From NCBI GenBank assembly GCA_016934825.1, contig JAFGSB010000160.1:62001-126000 (forward strand): DNA of 64,000 nt, given 5' to 3'. The position numbers and the translations under genes were made by a program. The notes beneath the pieces were generated by a model. It saw only the letters and a list, made by a program, of their open reading frames with translations. It made no database searches and was not told the origin of the DNA. This DNA is from Candidatus Zhuqueibacterota bacterium. GTDB taxonomy: Bacteria > Zhuqueibacterota > Zhuqueibacteria > Residuimicrobiales > Krinioviventaceae. Shown here piece by piece: positions 50,855 through 59,987 of the stretch. Each line of letters opens with the position of its first letter. Position 1 is the first letter of the stretch.

Positions 50855-51433
50855 TTAAAATATATTTCGATGCAGGATGTCATACAATTCACGTTTTGGA
50901 ACATGCAGGCGGCCGGTTTCATCCCGGTAATATGCTGTCGTATCCTTAATGGGTTCCATAACAGGGTGTTCATCGGGATATCCGAGAGCAATAACCGAAT
51001 CAACTCTATAATTTTCAGGGACATCCAGCAGGGAAGCAATCTTTTTCCTGTTTATTGAAGCAAGCCAGCAGGTTCCGACATCATATTGCATTGCGGTTAA
51101 TATAATGTTTTCCGAAGCCGCGCCCACATCATGGCCGATCCACGCCGTTTCGTGGTCCTTGTTCACCAGAATGACAATAAAAGCAACGGGTTGCTGCCCG
51201 GCCTGCGGCCTCCCCGTTTTATTGGGCAGTAAACGCGCCCATTCCGTGTGATCAAATATGGTGTCGACCGTATCCGGTTCGTCAACGATGATGAATTCCA
51301 GCGGCTGCATATTGGATGCGGACGGCGCGATACGACCCGCATCGGCAAATTTTTTTAACAATTCATAATCGACCGCTTTTTGTTTGAATCTTCTTATCGA
51401 ACGTCGTAAATAAATCAATTCAAAAACGGACAT
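50855..51433 (-). CDS. Nitroreductase family protein
   Basis: This 192-residue protein has the nitroreductase fold signature: LIYLRRSIRRFKQKAVD, GRIAPSASNMQPLEFIIV, DVGAASENIILTAMQYDVGT and VIALGYPDEHPVME. Members are FMN-dependent and reduce nitro compounds, quinones or flavins with NAD(P)H. The start has GGGAG eight bases upstream. It is monocistronic as far as can be seen, with a 100-base gap to the next gene. Confidence 0.9.
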   Translation of the reverse strand: MSVFELIYLRRSIRRFKQKAVDYELLKKFADAGRIAPSASNMQPLEFIIVDEPDTVDTIFDHTEWARLLPNKTGRPQAGQQPVAFIVILVNKDHETAWIGHDVGAASENIILTAMQYDVGTCWLASINRKKIASLLDVPENYRVDSVIALGYPDEHPVMEPIKDTTAYYRDETGRLHVPKRELYDILHRNIF

Positions 51434-51623
51434 CTTTTTCTCCCATTTTTTTGTCCTATGTTTTATAATTTATATTCTTGGGCGCTAAATTTCAAGTAAA
51501 ATCATAAAATAAATTGCATGGGACCGGAAATGGATTTCTTTTAAAATTAATAAAAGAAAATTTAATAACAATGATTTCGTGTAACCACCTTAAAGATTTT
51601 TCGTATTAGAATATAGATAATAT

Positions 51624-51805
51624 CACTGTTGTCCGGTTAACTGGCACCGCTGCCTGATCCGGCTTACAAGTTAATTAAAATCAGGTTATTTAATAATAAA
51701 AATTTATTTTACCTAAACAAATCAATTAATGATGTTTTATCCGAAAATTTAAATAAAATAAATATGTTACGAGTGTCGCGTTCGGGTTTACCTGACACGG
51801 GTGAG
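51624..51805. repeat. MITE-like palindromic element, copy 2
   Basis: This 182-base copy shares its left 39 bases (31 identities) and right 49 bases with the element at 35195-35304. Its AT-rich middle is longer and unrelated. It occupies most of the 51434-51838 gap and ends 33 bases before the start of the small membrane-protein gene. The remainder of the gap (51434-51623) is AT-rich with nothing I can support. Confidence 0.7.
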
Positions 51806-51838
51806 ATAATATAAAGAATATAAGAAAGAGGTTTGGTC

Positions 51839-52231
51839 ATGGACGCAAATAATATACAAACAAAACAATCACGCTATAATAAAAGAGCGACAAGGAGCGG
51901 AGACCCGTTAAGCGGAATCATCACGGGCATCATATTTATACTGGCCGGTTCATTTATATATGCTGATAATCAGGGGTATTTATATTCTGGTTGGTTCTGG
52001 TGGTTAATATTTTCCATGGGACTCGTTTTTCTGATCGAATCTGTTATTCGGGCAACTGTTGAAAAGTATAAAAAATCATTTCACGCTTCCGTAATCTGGG
52101 GCGCAATTCTGACGACGATTGGCGCAAACCATTTGTTTGATATTGGCAATTGGTGGCCTCTTATTTTAGTTTTTATTGGTATCATCTTAATTTTGAGTTC
52201 TCAAAAAAACCATATAAGGCAAAGCGCATAA
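51839..52231 (+). CDS. Small membrane protein with LiaF/DUF5668-like transmembrane region
   Basis: This 130-residue protein has about four hydrophobic helices: GIITGIIFILAGSFIYA, WFWWLIFSMGLVFLIES, ASVIWGAILTTIGANHLF and WWPLILVFIGIILILSS. The GWFWWLI and NWWPLILVFIGI patterns recall the membrane part of LiaF-like/DUF5668 proteins. I use the ATG at 51839 because AAAGAGG lies seven bases upstream. It is followed by a strong terminator, so it is monocistronic. The function is unknown; envelope-stress sensing is only suggested by the fold. Confidence 0.65.
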   Translation: MDANNIQTKQSRYNKRATRSGDPLSGIITGIIFILAGSFIYADNQGYLYSGWFWWLIFSMGLVFLIESVIRATVEKYKKSFHASVIWGAILTTIGANHLFDIGNWWPLILVFIGIILILSSQKNHIRQSA

Positions 52232-52245
52232 TTAATGAAACAGTA

Positions 52246-52283
52246 AAAACCCCGCACACGGTATTATCGGTGCGGGGTTTTTT
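52246..52283 (+). terminator. Intrinsic terminator after the small membrane-protein gene
   Basis: A perfect CCCCGCAC/GTGCGGGG stem (52250-52257 and 52270-52277), extended by A-T pairs, is followed by six T residues. Confidence 0.93.
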
Positions 52284-52427
52284 GTTTTAGGATCACAATT
52301 GTGATTCACAGAACTTTTTCCCGGGACAGGTGTAGTAAACTCAAGATTCATAATTTACATTGCCAAAAATGTTTTGGAAATAATAATATTTATTATATAT
52401 TAGTCTGTTAATTTTTTAGGAGTCGAT

Positions 52428-52898
52428 ATGAACCTGAGTGATCTTCTTAACAAAGAAGTTATCCGTATACCGTTAAAAAATACTGAAAAAAACAAAATCA
52501 TTGAAGAAATGGTCGATATCCTTGCGCAGAACAATAAGCTTAAAGATCGACAGACAGTATTGGATGACGTATTGGAACGCGAAAGGGTCATGAGCACCGG
52601 AATGGGCGACGGCGTAGCTATTCCACACGCCAAAAGTGAAGGTGTAGATAAGCTGGTCAGCGCTTTTGGAATAACAGATAAAGATGTGGATTTTAAATCA
52701 ATAGACGAAAAGCCGGTGAGATTAATATTCCTGTTGGTCGGTCCTGTTGACCAAACCGGACCGCATTTAAAAGCCTTGAGCAGAATTTCCCGTTTAATGC
52801 ATCGAAAAGAATTCCGTGACCGCCTGGCTTCCGCGCATAGCAGTGAAAAAGTTATCGAAGCCATCGCAAAGGAAGAACAAAAATACTTTTCCTTATAA
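52428..52898 (+). CDS. ptsN: PTS IIA-like nitrogen-regulatory protein (PtsN family)
   Basis: This 156-residue protein is a single EIIA-Ntr/fructose-type domain. The phosphoacceptor His is in DGVAIPHAK (H67), preceded by the typical RERVMSTGMG. Residues through LKALSRISRLMHRKEF complete the fold. PtsN proteins receive phosphate from NPr and regulate potassium, nitrogen or envelope functions. No HPr or enzyme I gene is nearby. Monocistronic, with a terminator downstream. Confidence 0.88.
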   Translation: MNLSDLLNKEVIRIPLKNTEKNKIIEEMVDILAQNNKLKDRQTVLDDVLERERVMSTGMGDGVAIPHAKSEGVDKLVSAFGITDKDVDFKSIDEKPVRLIFLLVGPVDQTGPHLKALSRISRLMHRKEFRDRLASAHSSEKVIEAIAKEEQKYFSL

Positions 52899-52931
52899 AA
52901 ATAATTCCATTACATGTTTTTATTTTCTTTA

Positions 52932-52963
52932 AACGGGTCTCTCATAGAGGCCCTTTATTTTTT
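52932..52963 (+). terminator. Intrinsic terminator after ptsN
   Basis: GGGTCTCT (52935-52942) pairs with AGAGGCCC (52946-52953) over a three-base loop and is followed by TTTATTTTTT. Confidence 0.85.
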
Positions 52964-52978
52964 AGCGAAGGTAATATT

Positions 52979-53236
52979 ATGGACGAGCAGAAAAATAACC
53001 AGAATGACGAAGAATTAATTGGGTTAAGTAATTTACCCGGTATTGTCTATGCGGAGATGGTAAAAGAAGCCCTTGAAAGGCAGGGAATCAAAAGTATTAT
53101 TAAACCTGATGTAATGAGTTCCGGTTTACAGGCAAAAGGCGCCCATATCACCGGAGATTCATGCCGGATTTTTGTTTTTAAAAAAGATGCTGAAAAAGCA
53201 CAGGAAATTCTTGAAACCATGATGGATCATATATAG
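52979..53236 (+). CDS. DUF2007 (putative signal-transducing) small protein
   Basis: This 85-residue protein resembles DUF2007: SNLPGIVYAEMVKEALERQG with IKSIIKPDV, a central GDSCRIFVFKKDAEKAQEIL, and a short acidic N-terminus. Members are small alpha/beta proteins, sometimes fused to signal proteins, with no defined function. It lies 19 bases before hisS and may be co-transcribed with it. Confidence 0.75.
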   Translation: MDEQKNNQNDEELIGLSNLPGIVYAEMVKEALERQGIKSIIKPDVMSSGLQAKGAHITGDSCRIFVFKKDAEKAQEILETMMDHI

Positions 53237-53255
53237 TTTAAACTGAAAGGGTGTT

Positions 53256-54518
53256 ATGAAATACAAATCCGTTACCGGAATGCGCGATGTTCTGCCGGAC
53301 GAACAACCGTACTGGCGGTTGATAGAACAGAAAATTTATGAAATTACGTATTTGTATGGTTACAAACGAATAGACCCGCCGATCCTGGAAGAGACCGCTT
53401 TATTTATCAGAGGTGTTGGGGAGACGACAGATATTGTCGAAAAAGAAATGTATACTTTTTCAGATAAGGGCGGCAATTCGGTTACGATGCGGCCCGAATT
53501 CACGGCCGGCGTTTTACGCACATACCTGCAAAACGGTCTGTTTACCCAGGCGAAACCGGTTAAATTATTTTCAATCGGACCGGTGTTTCGGTACGAACGG
53601 CCCCAGGCCGGCCGCTTTCGCCAGCACACCCAATTCAATGTCGAAGCGCTGGGGGAAATGGACCCCGCACTGGATGTGGAAGTCATGTCCATTGCCTGGC
53701 AGCTCTATGCCGAACTGGGTTTTACCGGATTAAAATTCCAGTTGAACAGCACCGGCTGCCCCCAATGCAGACCCAACTATATTCAAAAATTAAAAGAATA
53801 TTATGAAAGCAATTATGACGTAATTTGCAATGACTGTAAACGTCGTCTTGATAAAAATCCTCTCAGATTACTGGACTGTAAAAACAAAACCTGTCAGCCG
53901 GTAATCGCCAAAGCACCCGTTATCAGTGATTACCTGTGTGAAGAATGCCGGGGGCACTTTTCCAGCTTGAGGAACTATCTGGAACTGTCGGGAAGGGATT
54001 ACTCCATCAATCATAAACTGGTTCGGGGGCTGGATTATTATACAAAGACTGTTTTTGAAGTCTGGGCGCAGGGAATCGGCGCGCAAAATGCCATGTGCGG
54101 CGGCGGCCGATACGACGGTCTGATCGAACAGCTTGGCGGACAACCGACACCGGGAATCGGATTTGGCTCCGGGTTCGAGAGAATTATCCTCAGCATGAAG
54201 GAACAGGGCCTGGTTCCCGCGGAATCGAGAACACCGGACATTTTTATCGCCCATATGGGAGATAATGCGAAAAAGGAAGCCATCCAGTTGGCTTTTCATT
54301 TACGCCGGGAAAATTTCTCCACCCTGCTTGCCTTTGGCGACAGAAGCATAAAATCCCAGATGAAAGAAGCAAACCGGCTTGGCGCTTCTTTCGCCCTGAT
54401 ACTGGGCGACCGGGAAATCGATGAGCAGATTGCCACGGTTAAGGACCTTGAAGAAGGTTCACAGTCTGAAATCAGTCTGGATCAACTCGTTCCGTTTTTC
54501 AGGGAAAAAATTTTATAA
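53256..54518 (+). CDS. hisS: Histidyl-tRNA synthetase
   Basis: This 420-residue class II synthetase has motif 2 FRYERPQAGRFRQHTQFN (about 110-127), the histidine-binding segments LVRGLDYYTKTVFEVWA (about 253) and GGGRYDGLIEQLGG (about 281), and a C-terminal anticodon-binding domain. The insertion between 165 and 240 has four Cys pairs (CPQC, CNDC, CKNKTC, CEEC), a known feature of many bacterial HisRS. It charges tRNA-His in the cytoplasm. Confidence 0.97.
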   Translation: MKYKSVTGMRDVLPDEQPYWRLIEQKIYEITYLYGYKRIDPPILEETALFIRGVGETTDIVEKEMYTFSDKGGNSVTMRPEFTAGVLRTYLQNGLFTQAKPVKLFSIGPVFRYERPQAGRFRQHTQFNVEALGEMDPALDVEVMSIAWQLYAELGFTGLKFQLNSTGCPQCRPNYIQKLKEYYESNYDVICNDCKRRLDKNPLRLLDCKNKTCQPVIAKAPVISDYLCEECRGHFSSLRNYLELSGRDYSINHKLVRGLDYYTKTVFEVWAQGIGAQNAMCGGGRYDGLIEQLGGQPTPGIGFGSGFERIILSMKEQGLVPAESRTPDIFIAHMGDNAKKEAIQLAFHLRRENFSTLLAFGDRSIKSQMKEANRLGASFALILGDREIDEQIATVKDLEEGSQSEISLDQLVPFFREKIL

Positions 54519-54543
54519 ATATATAATCAACATTTTGAATTTT

Positions 54544-55320
54544 ATGATCCCTTTATCGCAAAACCAGTATAAATACATTCGCTCTTTACAGTTTAAAAAA
54601 GGACGCGACCGGGAGAACCGTTTTCTGGTGGAAGGGATACGATTATGTGAAGAGGCTATAAACTCGGATTATCAAATCAATAGTTTGATCATAGCCGAAA
54701 ATCTCCGTGAATCGGAACGAATTTTACAATACGTTGATAAAATTAAAAAACAACAACTGCCCATCTATATTACGGATGAAAAAAAGTTTAAAACCCTGGC
54801 CGATACGCAAACGCCACAGGGTATTGCCTGTATCGTAACAAAAAAAGAGCGGCCGATTGATTTGAGTTCAAGTTCGCTGCTGCTGGCGCTGGATGCCATA
54901 CGGGATCCGGGGAATTTGGGAACAATTATCAGAACGGCGGAATGGTTCGGTATTGACGGTATATTCTCCGGCGTCGACACCGTTGACATATATAATCCCA
55001 AAGTCATTCGCAGCACGATGGGGGCGTTTTTTCATGTTCCGGTTAAAGAAAATGTGATATTACCGGATGAACTGAACGTGCTCAAAAAAAATAATTATAA
55101 AATAATAGGAACAGTGAGAGAGGGCGGTATTCCGCTTGAACAATTTAAAAAAAAGGAAAAAACCGTACTCTTGATCGGCAGCGAGGCGCAGGGATTAAAT
55201 CCCGGGCTAAAAAAAATCATCGACATGAACATTACCATTTCCGGAAAAGGTAAAAGCGAATCGTTAAACGCCGCTATTGCTGCGGGAATTACATTATATC
55301 ATTTTACTAAAGACTATTAA
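54544..55320 (+). CDS. SpoU/TrmH-family RNA 2'-O-methyltransferase
   Basis: This 258-residue protein has an N-terminal substrate-binding region (KYIRSLQFKKGRDRENRF, FLVEGIRLCEEA) and a SPOUT catalytic domain with the three family motifs: ALDAIRDPGNLGTIIRTAEW, LLIGSEAQGLNPGL and SGKGKSESLNAAIAAGI. It methylates a ribose 2'-OH in tRNA or rRNA using SAM; the exact target cannot be told. I use the ATG at 54544, because upstream in-frame sequence overlaps hisS. The ribosome binding site is not evident. Confidence 0.92.
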   Translation: MIPLSQNQYKYIRSLQFKKGRDRENRFLVEGIRLCEEAINSDYQINSLIIAENLRESERILQYVDKIKKQQLPIYITDEKKFKTLADTQTPQGIACIVTKKERPIDLSSSSLLLALDAIRDPGNLGTIIRTAEWFGIDGIFSGVDTVDIYNPKVIRSTMGAFFHVPVKENVILPDELNVLKKNNYKIIGTVREGGIPLEQFKKKEKTVLLIGSEAQGLNPGLKKIIDMNITISGKGKSESLNAAIAAGITLYHFTKDY

Positions 55321-55324
55321 GATC

Positions 55325-56107
55325 ATGGAAGATTTAAACAAAAACGGACTTTTTTCACCTATTCAAATTTTTATTTTATTTTTGGTCACCATTGCACTGG
55401 TTACCGTTACGGGGGTGATCATCATTTTACTGGGCGGTTCCACTCTGAGCCTGCTTACGGAAATACTGATTGTTTTACCGGCGTTGATTGCGTGTCTGCA
55501 ATTTAAAATGCCTTTTACAAAAACATTTCGTTTACATAAAATCAATCTGCCGATTATTTTTTATTCAATAGTGATATCCCTGGCAGTGTTTATAATCGGC
55601 GATGAAATTGACCGTATTATTTATTTAATCTTCCCCATGCCGGAAGAGTTGTACGAATCCATGATTAGGCTTTTACAGATCGATTCTGTAAAGGACGCCG
55701 TCATATTAATCATGTCTGGTGTTATTTTTGCCGCATTTGCCGAAGAAATGTTGTTCCGGGGAGTATTGCAAAAATCGCTCGAACATTTCCGGGAACCGGC
55801 AACGGCTATCGTTTTATCATCGGTTTTTTTCGCGATAATTCATTTTAATCCCTGGGCCGCATTACAAATTATGATATTGGGCCTTTTTCTGGGATATATG
55901 GCCTGGCGGGCAAACAGTATTTTCCCGGCGATTATATTGCATGGTATAAATAATTTGCTGTCCATGATTCTTATGAACCTCCCTGAGGAAAAATTAAAGT
56001 GGTATTCGGAAACAACAATACATGTCAACGTGTATCTGATTGTTTTCGCTATAGTTGTCCTTGTGCCTGCTATTGTCTCGTTCAACCGGGCATGTGATGA
56101 GAAATAA
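55325..56107 (+). CDS. CPBP family intramembrane metalloprotease
   Basis: This 260-residue integral membrane protein has about seven helices and the CPBP/CAAX-protease motifs EEMLFRGVLQKSLE, FFAIIHFNPWAALQI and AIILHGINNLLSM, with the catalytic Glu pair and two His. CPBP proteases process proteins or peptides in the membrane, often with immunity or maturation roles. I place the start at 55325, four bases after the methyltransferase stop. No bacteriocin-like gene is seen nearby. Confidence 0.9.
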   Translation: MEDLNKNGLFSPIQIFILFLVTIALVTVTGVIIILLGGSTLSLLTEILIVLPALIACLQFKMPFTKTFRLHKINLPIIFYSIVISLAVFIIGDEIDRIIYLIFPMPEELYESMIRLLQIDSVKDAVILIMSGVIFAAFAEEMLFRGVLQKSLEHFREPATAIVLSSVFFAIIHFNPWAALQIMILGLFLGYMAWRANSIFPAIILHGINNLLSMILMNLPEEKLKWYSETTIHVNVYLIVFAIVVLVPAIVSFNRACDEK

Positions 56108-56214
56108 TTCTATTATTAATTTGAATTGATCATTAATTGTCCGCAAAAAACTTTTATTGTCTCTATTTAAATTTTAAAAAAGCTCATCTCGACACAAAAA
56201 GAAAAAAACAGTTT

Positions 56215-56574
56215 ATGAAGATTATCATTCTGAACGGGGAACTGCGTTCCGGTATGCAAATATATCTGGCCTTAAGTAATTTTTATGAAGTAGAAGTCGC
56301 TCTTGATGTGAACGATTTAATGCGGTTATTGGAATCGGAAAATACGGATTATACTTTTCTTGATCTGGATGAAGAGGACTCGAATTGTGTGGATCCGGGG
56401 AATTATAAGATCGTCGATAAAATTCTAAAAAAGTACCCCAAAACAAAAGTCGTTGGCATTTGTGACCATGTCAATCCGAATATGAAAGAACAAATATCTC
56501 TTCACGGAATCAATAAAGTATTGACAAAACCGATAAAAAACCGGGAATTGTACGAGACGATTAAAGCCGGTTAA
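56215..56574 (+). CDS. Degenerate response-regulator receiver-like protein
   Basis: This 119-residue stand-alone protein has a receiver-like pattern: hydrophobic strand KIIILNGEL, an acidic site FLDLDEED with D50, and a conserved-Lys loop VLTKPIK (K105). The paired acidic residues that bind magnesium (normally DD near the N-terminus) are replaced by N7-G8, and the switch Thr/Ser position reads ICD. The phosphorylation state is therefore doubtful. I place the start at the ATG at 56215; the longer upstream frame has no good initiation site. A terminator follows, so it is monocistronic. Confidence 0.6.
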   Translation: MKIIILNGELRSGMQIYLALSNFYEVEVALDVNDLMRLLESENTDYTFLDLDEEDSNCVDPGNYKIVDKILKKYPKTKVVGICDHVNPNMKEQISLHGINKVLTKPIKNRELYETIKAG

Positions 56575-56609
56575 TGTTTAGTTTAAAAATGTTTCGATTA
56601 TTCTTTTAT

Positions 56610-56641
56610 AAGGTTGATATCAAAAGATATTGACCTTTTTT
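56610..56641 (+). terminator. Intrinsic terminator after the receiver-like gene
   Basis: AAGGT and ATATC pair with GATAT and ACCTT around AAAA, with one TG/TG internal mismatch, and the stem runs into six T residues. Confidence 0.75.
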
Positions 56642-56655
56642 GTTATGTAAAATTA

Positions 56656-56684
56656 TTGACTTTGATTTAATATTAACGTAAGTT
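56656..56684 (+). promoter_or_regulatory. Candidate promoter for nadB
   Basis: TTGACT (56656-56661), a 17-base spacer and TAAGTT (56679-56684) lie about 40 bases before the nadB start. Confidence 0.4.
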
Positions 56685-56722
56685 AGTCTCAAAAAAATTA
56701 ACCCGGACAAGAAAATATAGAA

Positions 56723-58339
56723 ATGTCAGTTAAAACAGATTTTTTAATAATAGGCAGTGGAATTGCCGGATTATATTCAGCGCTTAAACTTGCCAAACAC
56801 GGTACGGTAGCAATCGTTACCAAAAAACACAAAGCGGAATCGAACACGAATTACGCCCAGGGAGGTATTGCATCAGTTTTTGATCCGAAGGATTCATTTG
56901 ACCGGCATATCAAAGATACCCTGGATGCGAGCGCCGGGTTATGCAAGCTTGAAGCGGTAAAACTGGTTGTTGAAGAAGGCCCGGCTCATATCAAAGAATT
57001 ATTTAAAATTGGCGTACCTTTTACGCTCGATAAAAACGGAAATTTTGATCTGGGGCGCGAAGGAGGTCATCATTTTCACAGAATCGTTCATGTCAAAGAC
57101 CACACCGGACGGGATGTGGAATCAAACCTTTTGAATAAAGTTAAAGATGAACCCAATATTACTATTTTCGAGGACCATGCGGCCATCGACCTGATTACGG
57201 AACATCACACATTTTCACCCGGTCCGGCTAACGATTCGTTGCTGCATTGCTGGGGCGCCTATGTGCTGGATTCGAACAGCGATAAAGTGGTAAAATTTAC
57301 TTCAAAGGCGACAATACTGGCATCAGGCGGTTGCGGCCAGGTCTATTTGCATACCACGAACCCGGGAATCGCAACCGGAGACGGTGTGGCCATGTGTTAC
57401 AGGGCCGGCGCTTCCATTGCGAATATGGAATTCATGCAGTTTCACCCGACAACTTTATATCACCCCGATGCCGGTTCATTTCTGATCTCCGAGGCGGTCA
57501 GGGGTTTTGGCGGCACGCTCATTACGCAGGACGGATTAGAATTCATGCAAAATTATCATCCCATGAAATCTCTGGCGCCGCGTGATATTGTCGCCCGGGC
57601 AATCGACAATGAGCTAAAAAAACGAGGCGACCGCTGCGTCTTTCTGGATGTCACGCACCTCGATGCGGACAAGATTCGAAACCGTTTTCCGCAGATATAT
57701 GAAAAATGTGCAAGTTTCAAGATCGATATCACAAAAGAACCCATTCCGGTGGTCCCGGCAGCACATTACTCTTGCGGCGGCGTTGTAACGGATTTGAATG
57801 CCAAAACCATTATATCGGGTCTTTTTGCTTGTGGTGAAGTTGCCTGTACCGGCGTGCATGGCGCAAATCGTCTTGCCTCAAATTCGCTGCTGGAAGCCCT
57901 GGTATTTGCAAACAGAGCCTGTCAATCCGCCGTGCAGTTCGTTAAAGCGCAAAAAAACCAAATGCCCCGCATTCCTCATTGGGATGACGCCGGAACGTTT
58001 AACAGCGAAGAGTGGGTGCTCATATCTCACGATAAAATGGAAATAAAAAACCTGATGTGGGATTACGTTGGCATAGTACGGTCCAATCTTCGGCTGGAAC
58101 GCGCGTTAAGCCGGATCAGACTGATACGTCAGGAAATCGAGAATTTTTATCGCCGTACCAAAGTAACCGACGGACTGGTGGAATTGCGGAACCTGGCAAC
58201 CGTTGCGCAGCTTATCATCCAATCCGCGCTTTTAAGAAAAGAAAGCAGGGGTCTGCATTATACAACGGATTACCCCAAAACAAATGACGAGGATTTTCTA
58301 AAGGACACGATCGTACAACATAAAACATATCCGTTTTAA
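56723..58339 (+). CDS. nadB: L-aspartate oxidase
   Basis: This 538-residue flavoprotein makes iminoaspartate from aspartate, the first step of NAD synthesis. The FAD motif is [16 protein letters not shown] (9-24). The NadB-specific segments are [58 protein letters not shown] and [22 protein letters not shown]-terminal helical domain with REIENFY-type packing follows. The length is normal. nadA and nadC are not in the window. Confidence 0.95.
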   Translation: MSVKTDFLIIGSGIAGLYSALKLAKHGTVAIVTKKHKAESNTNYAQGGIASVFDPKDSFDRHIKDTLDASAGLCKLEAVKLVVEEGPAHIKELFKIGVPFTLDKNGNFDLGREGGHHFHRIVHVKDHTGRDVESNLLNKVKDEPNITIFEDHAAIDLITEHHTFSPGPANDSLLHCWGAYVLDSNSDKVVKFTSKATILASGGCGQVYLHTTNPGIATGDGVAMCYRAGASIANMEFMQFHPTTLYHPDAGSFLISEAVRGFGGTLITQDGLEFMQNYHPMKSLAPRDIVARAIDNELKKRGDRCVFLDVTHLDADKIRNRFPQIYEKCASFKIDITKEPIPVVPAAHYSCGGVVTDLNAKTIISGLFACGEVACTGVHGANRLASNSLLEALVFANRACQSAVQFVKAQKNQMPRIPHWDDAGTFNSEEWVLISHDKMEIKNLMWDYVGIVRSNLRLERALSRIRLIRQEIENFYRRTKVTDGLVELRNLATVAQLIIQSALLRKESRGLHYTTDYPKTNDEDFLKDTIVQHKTYPF

Positions 58340-58467
58340 AATATTTTGTAATCTATATCAATATTTATATTTTTTTATTTTGGTATACTGTTACAAATGT
58401 TTTTCTTGATTTTAATATCATCATTTTCTATAATAAAATGTTTTTGATAAACCAAGGAGATACTTTA

Positions 58468-59106
58468 ATGAAAAAAAACAGTATTTTTTTGTACGTTTTA
58501 ATGATAATGCTATCAGCCACTATTGTGACCGCACAAACCGGGAATGTTTTTACTATCAACGCCGGTTATATGAATCCGAAAAATATTAAAGGCGGAATGT
58601 TTTTCGGTTTTATGTTCGGAACCGCAATTGATGAAGCGGTTGACATCGGTATTGGCGCCGACATTTTTCATAAATCTTATTCTGAAAGAACGAATGTGGC
58701 CAATGAAGAAAAAGAAGGTCTGACAACCAATACTTATGAAACGGAAGTGGAATATGCCAGAACAATGGTACCGCTGACCCTTGCCGTAAATGTCAAGATC
58801 CCGACCAGCGCCTATTACGGATATTTTATCAGGGGAAGCCTGAATTATGAATTGTTGTTTAGTAAAGAAAAGAATTATGAGCTTGATAAATCTCAAACCC
58901 ACAGGTATGGCGGCTTTGGCTGGCAGGCTGCGGCCGGTCTTTTTTATCATGTTGGTTCGCGGTCGACTTTGATTGCCGATGTTTGTTACAACAGTTGTGA
59001 AGTCGGCAGAAATGTAGACAGCAGTACAAAAGGATTGCCGACTACGGAACGGGTCGATTTGTCAGGTTTTGGTTATCGTTTAGGAGTAAGTTTGGATTTA
59101 AAATAA
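58468..59106 (+). CDS. Outer-membrane beta-barrel-like exported protein
   Basis: This 212-residue protein has a signal peptide (SIFLYVLMIMLSATIVTAQ) and a body of alternating beta-strands: VFTINAGYMNPKNIKGGMF, ADIFHKSYSERT, VPLTLAVNVKIP, RYGGFGWQAAAGLFY and GFGYRLGVSLDLK, the last ending in an aromatic/Leu strand typical of OmpA/OprF-like barrels. I start at 58468 because AAGGAG lies eight bases upstream. It lies one base before the rhomboid gene. A small outer-membrane barrel is the best guess; no specific family is certain. Confidence 0.7.
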   Translation: MKKNSIFLYVLMIMLSATIVTAQTGNVFTINAGYMNPKNIKGGMFFGFMFGTAIDEAVDIGIGADIFHKSYSERTNVANEEKEGLTTNTYETEVEYARTMVPLTLAVNVKIPTSAYYGYFIRGSLNYELLFSKEKNYELDKSQTHRYGGFGWQAAAGLFYHVGSRSTLIADVCYNSCEVGRNVDSSTKGLPTTERVDLSGFGYRLGVSLDLK

Positions 59107-59107
59107 T

Positions 59108-59962
59108 ATGAATGTTTATAACCAGCGAGTAAGATTTGGATTCGGCGGCGGGTTGACGCCCGTCGTAAAATATCTGTTATTAATAAATATTTTTGTTTAC
59201 TTTATTCAGGTGGTTGTTTACCTGCGCACGCATGTTTCACTTGCTCTGTTTTTTGGATTACAACCATACGATATTATACATTCTTTTAAAATATGGCAGT
59301 TCATTTCGTATTTGTTTCTTCACAGTGAACAGAGTATTTTTCATATCTTTTTTAATATGTTCACACTATGGATTTTCGGCTGTGAAGTTGAAAGATGGAT
59401 GGGCGCCAAAAAGTTTCTTAGATATTATTTGATTACCGGAGTCGGCGCCGGGATTTTTCATATATTGTTTAACTGGGGATCACAAACCCCGGTTATCGGG
59501 GCGTCAGGGGCTATTTATGGCGTGCTGGTCGCTTTTGCCGTAATTTTCCCGGATAGAATTGTTACCCTGTTGCTGTTTTTTATTTTACCTGTCAGTTTAA
59601 AAGCGAAACATTTGGTGGCTATATTTGTCGGCATATCGTTATTTTCGGGAATAGTCGGAATTTTTGGAAAATCTGACAGCATTGCTCATTTCGCGCATTT
59701 GGGGGGCGCTTTGGTTGGTTATTTAATGCTGCGCGGTAATGTTTTTCTGGGGATGCTTTTACGAAAAATACGACTGTATCAGCAACAACAAAAAGTTGCC
59801 ACCGAACAAAAAAGATTAAAAAATATCCAGGAAAAACGTGAAGAGGTTGACAGGATTCTTGACCGGATTAATGAAGTTGGATACGAAGGTATTACAGAGC
59901 AAGAAAAACAAGATCTTAAAAAGGCAAGTGAATTTTTGTCCAAGGAAGATAAGATTTGGTGA
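59108..59962 (+). CDS. Rhomboid-family intramembrane serine protease
   Basis: This 284-residue protein has six or so transmembrane helices and the rhomboid catalytic motifs: the Ser in VIGASGAIYGVLVAF, the His in AHFAHLGGALVGYLM, and the HIFFNMFTLWIFG segment in the early helix. A charged C-terminal helix (KIRLYQQQQKVATEQK and beyond) follows. Rhomboids cleave other membrane proteins in or near the lipid bilayer. The substrate is unknown. The amidase gene starts 25 bases after its stop. Confidence 0.92.
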   Translation: MNVYNQRVRFGFGGGLTPVVKYLLLINIFVYFIQVVVYLRTHVSLALFFGLQPYDIIHSFKIWQFISYLFLHSEQSIFHIFFNMFTLWIFGCEVERWMGAKKFLRYYLITGVGAGIFHILFNWGSQTPVIGASGAIYGVLVAFAVIFPDRIVTLLLFFILPVSLKAKHLVAIFVGISLFSGIVGIFGKSDSIAHFAHLGGALVGYLMLRGNVFLGMLLRKIRLYQQQQKVATEQKRLKNIQEKREEVDRILDRINEVGYEGITEQEKQDLKKASEFLSKEDKIW

Positions 59963-59987
59963 TTTGTTCAGGGGGTATCGAACCGTT

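Noticed and set aside
53750-53970. Cysteine-rich insertion in hisS as an unusual zinc domain
   Set aside because: Such Cys pairs are found in many bacterial histidyl-tRNA synthetases; nothing unusual is seen.
54421-54543. N-terminal extension of the RNA methyltransferase into hisS
   Set aside because: The upstream frame overlaps the synthetase gene and the conserved protein begins at the ATG at 54544.
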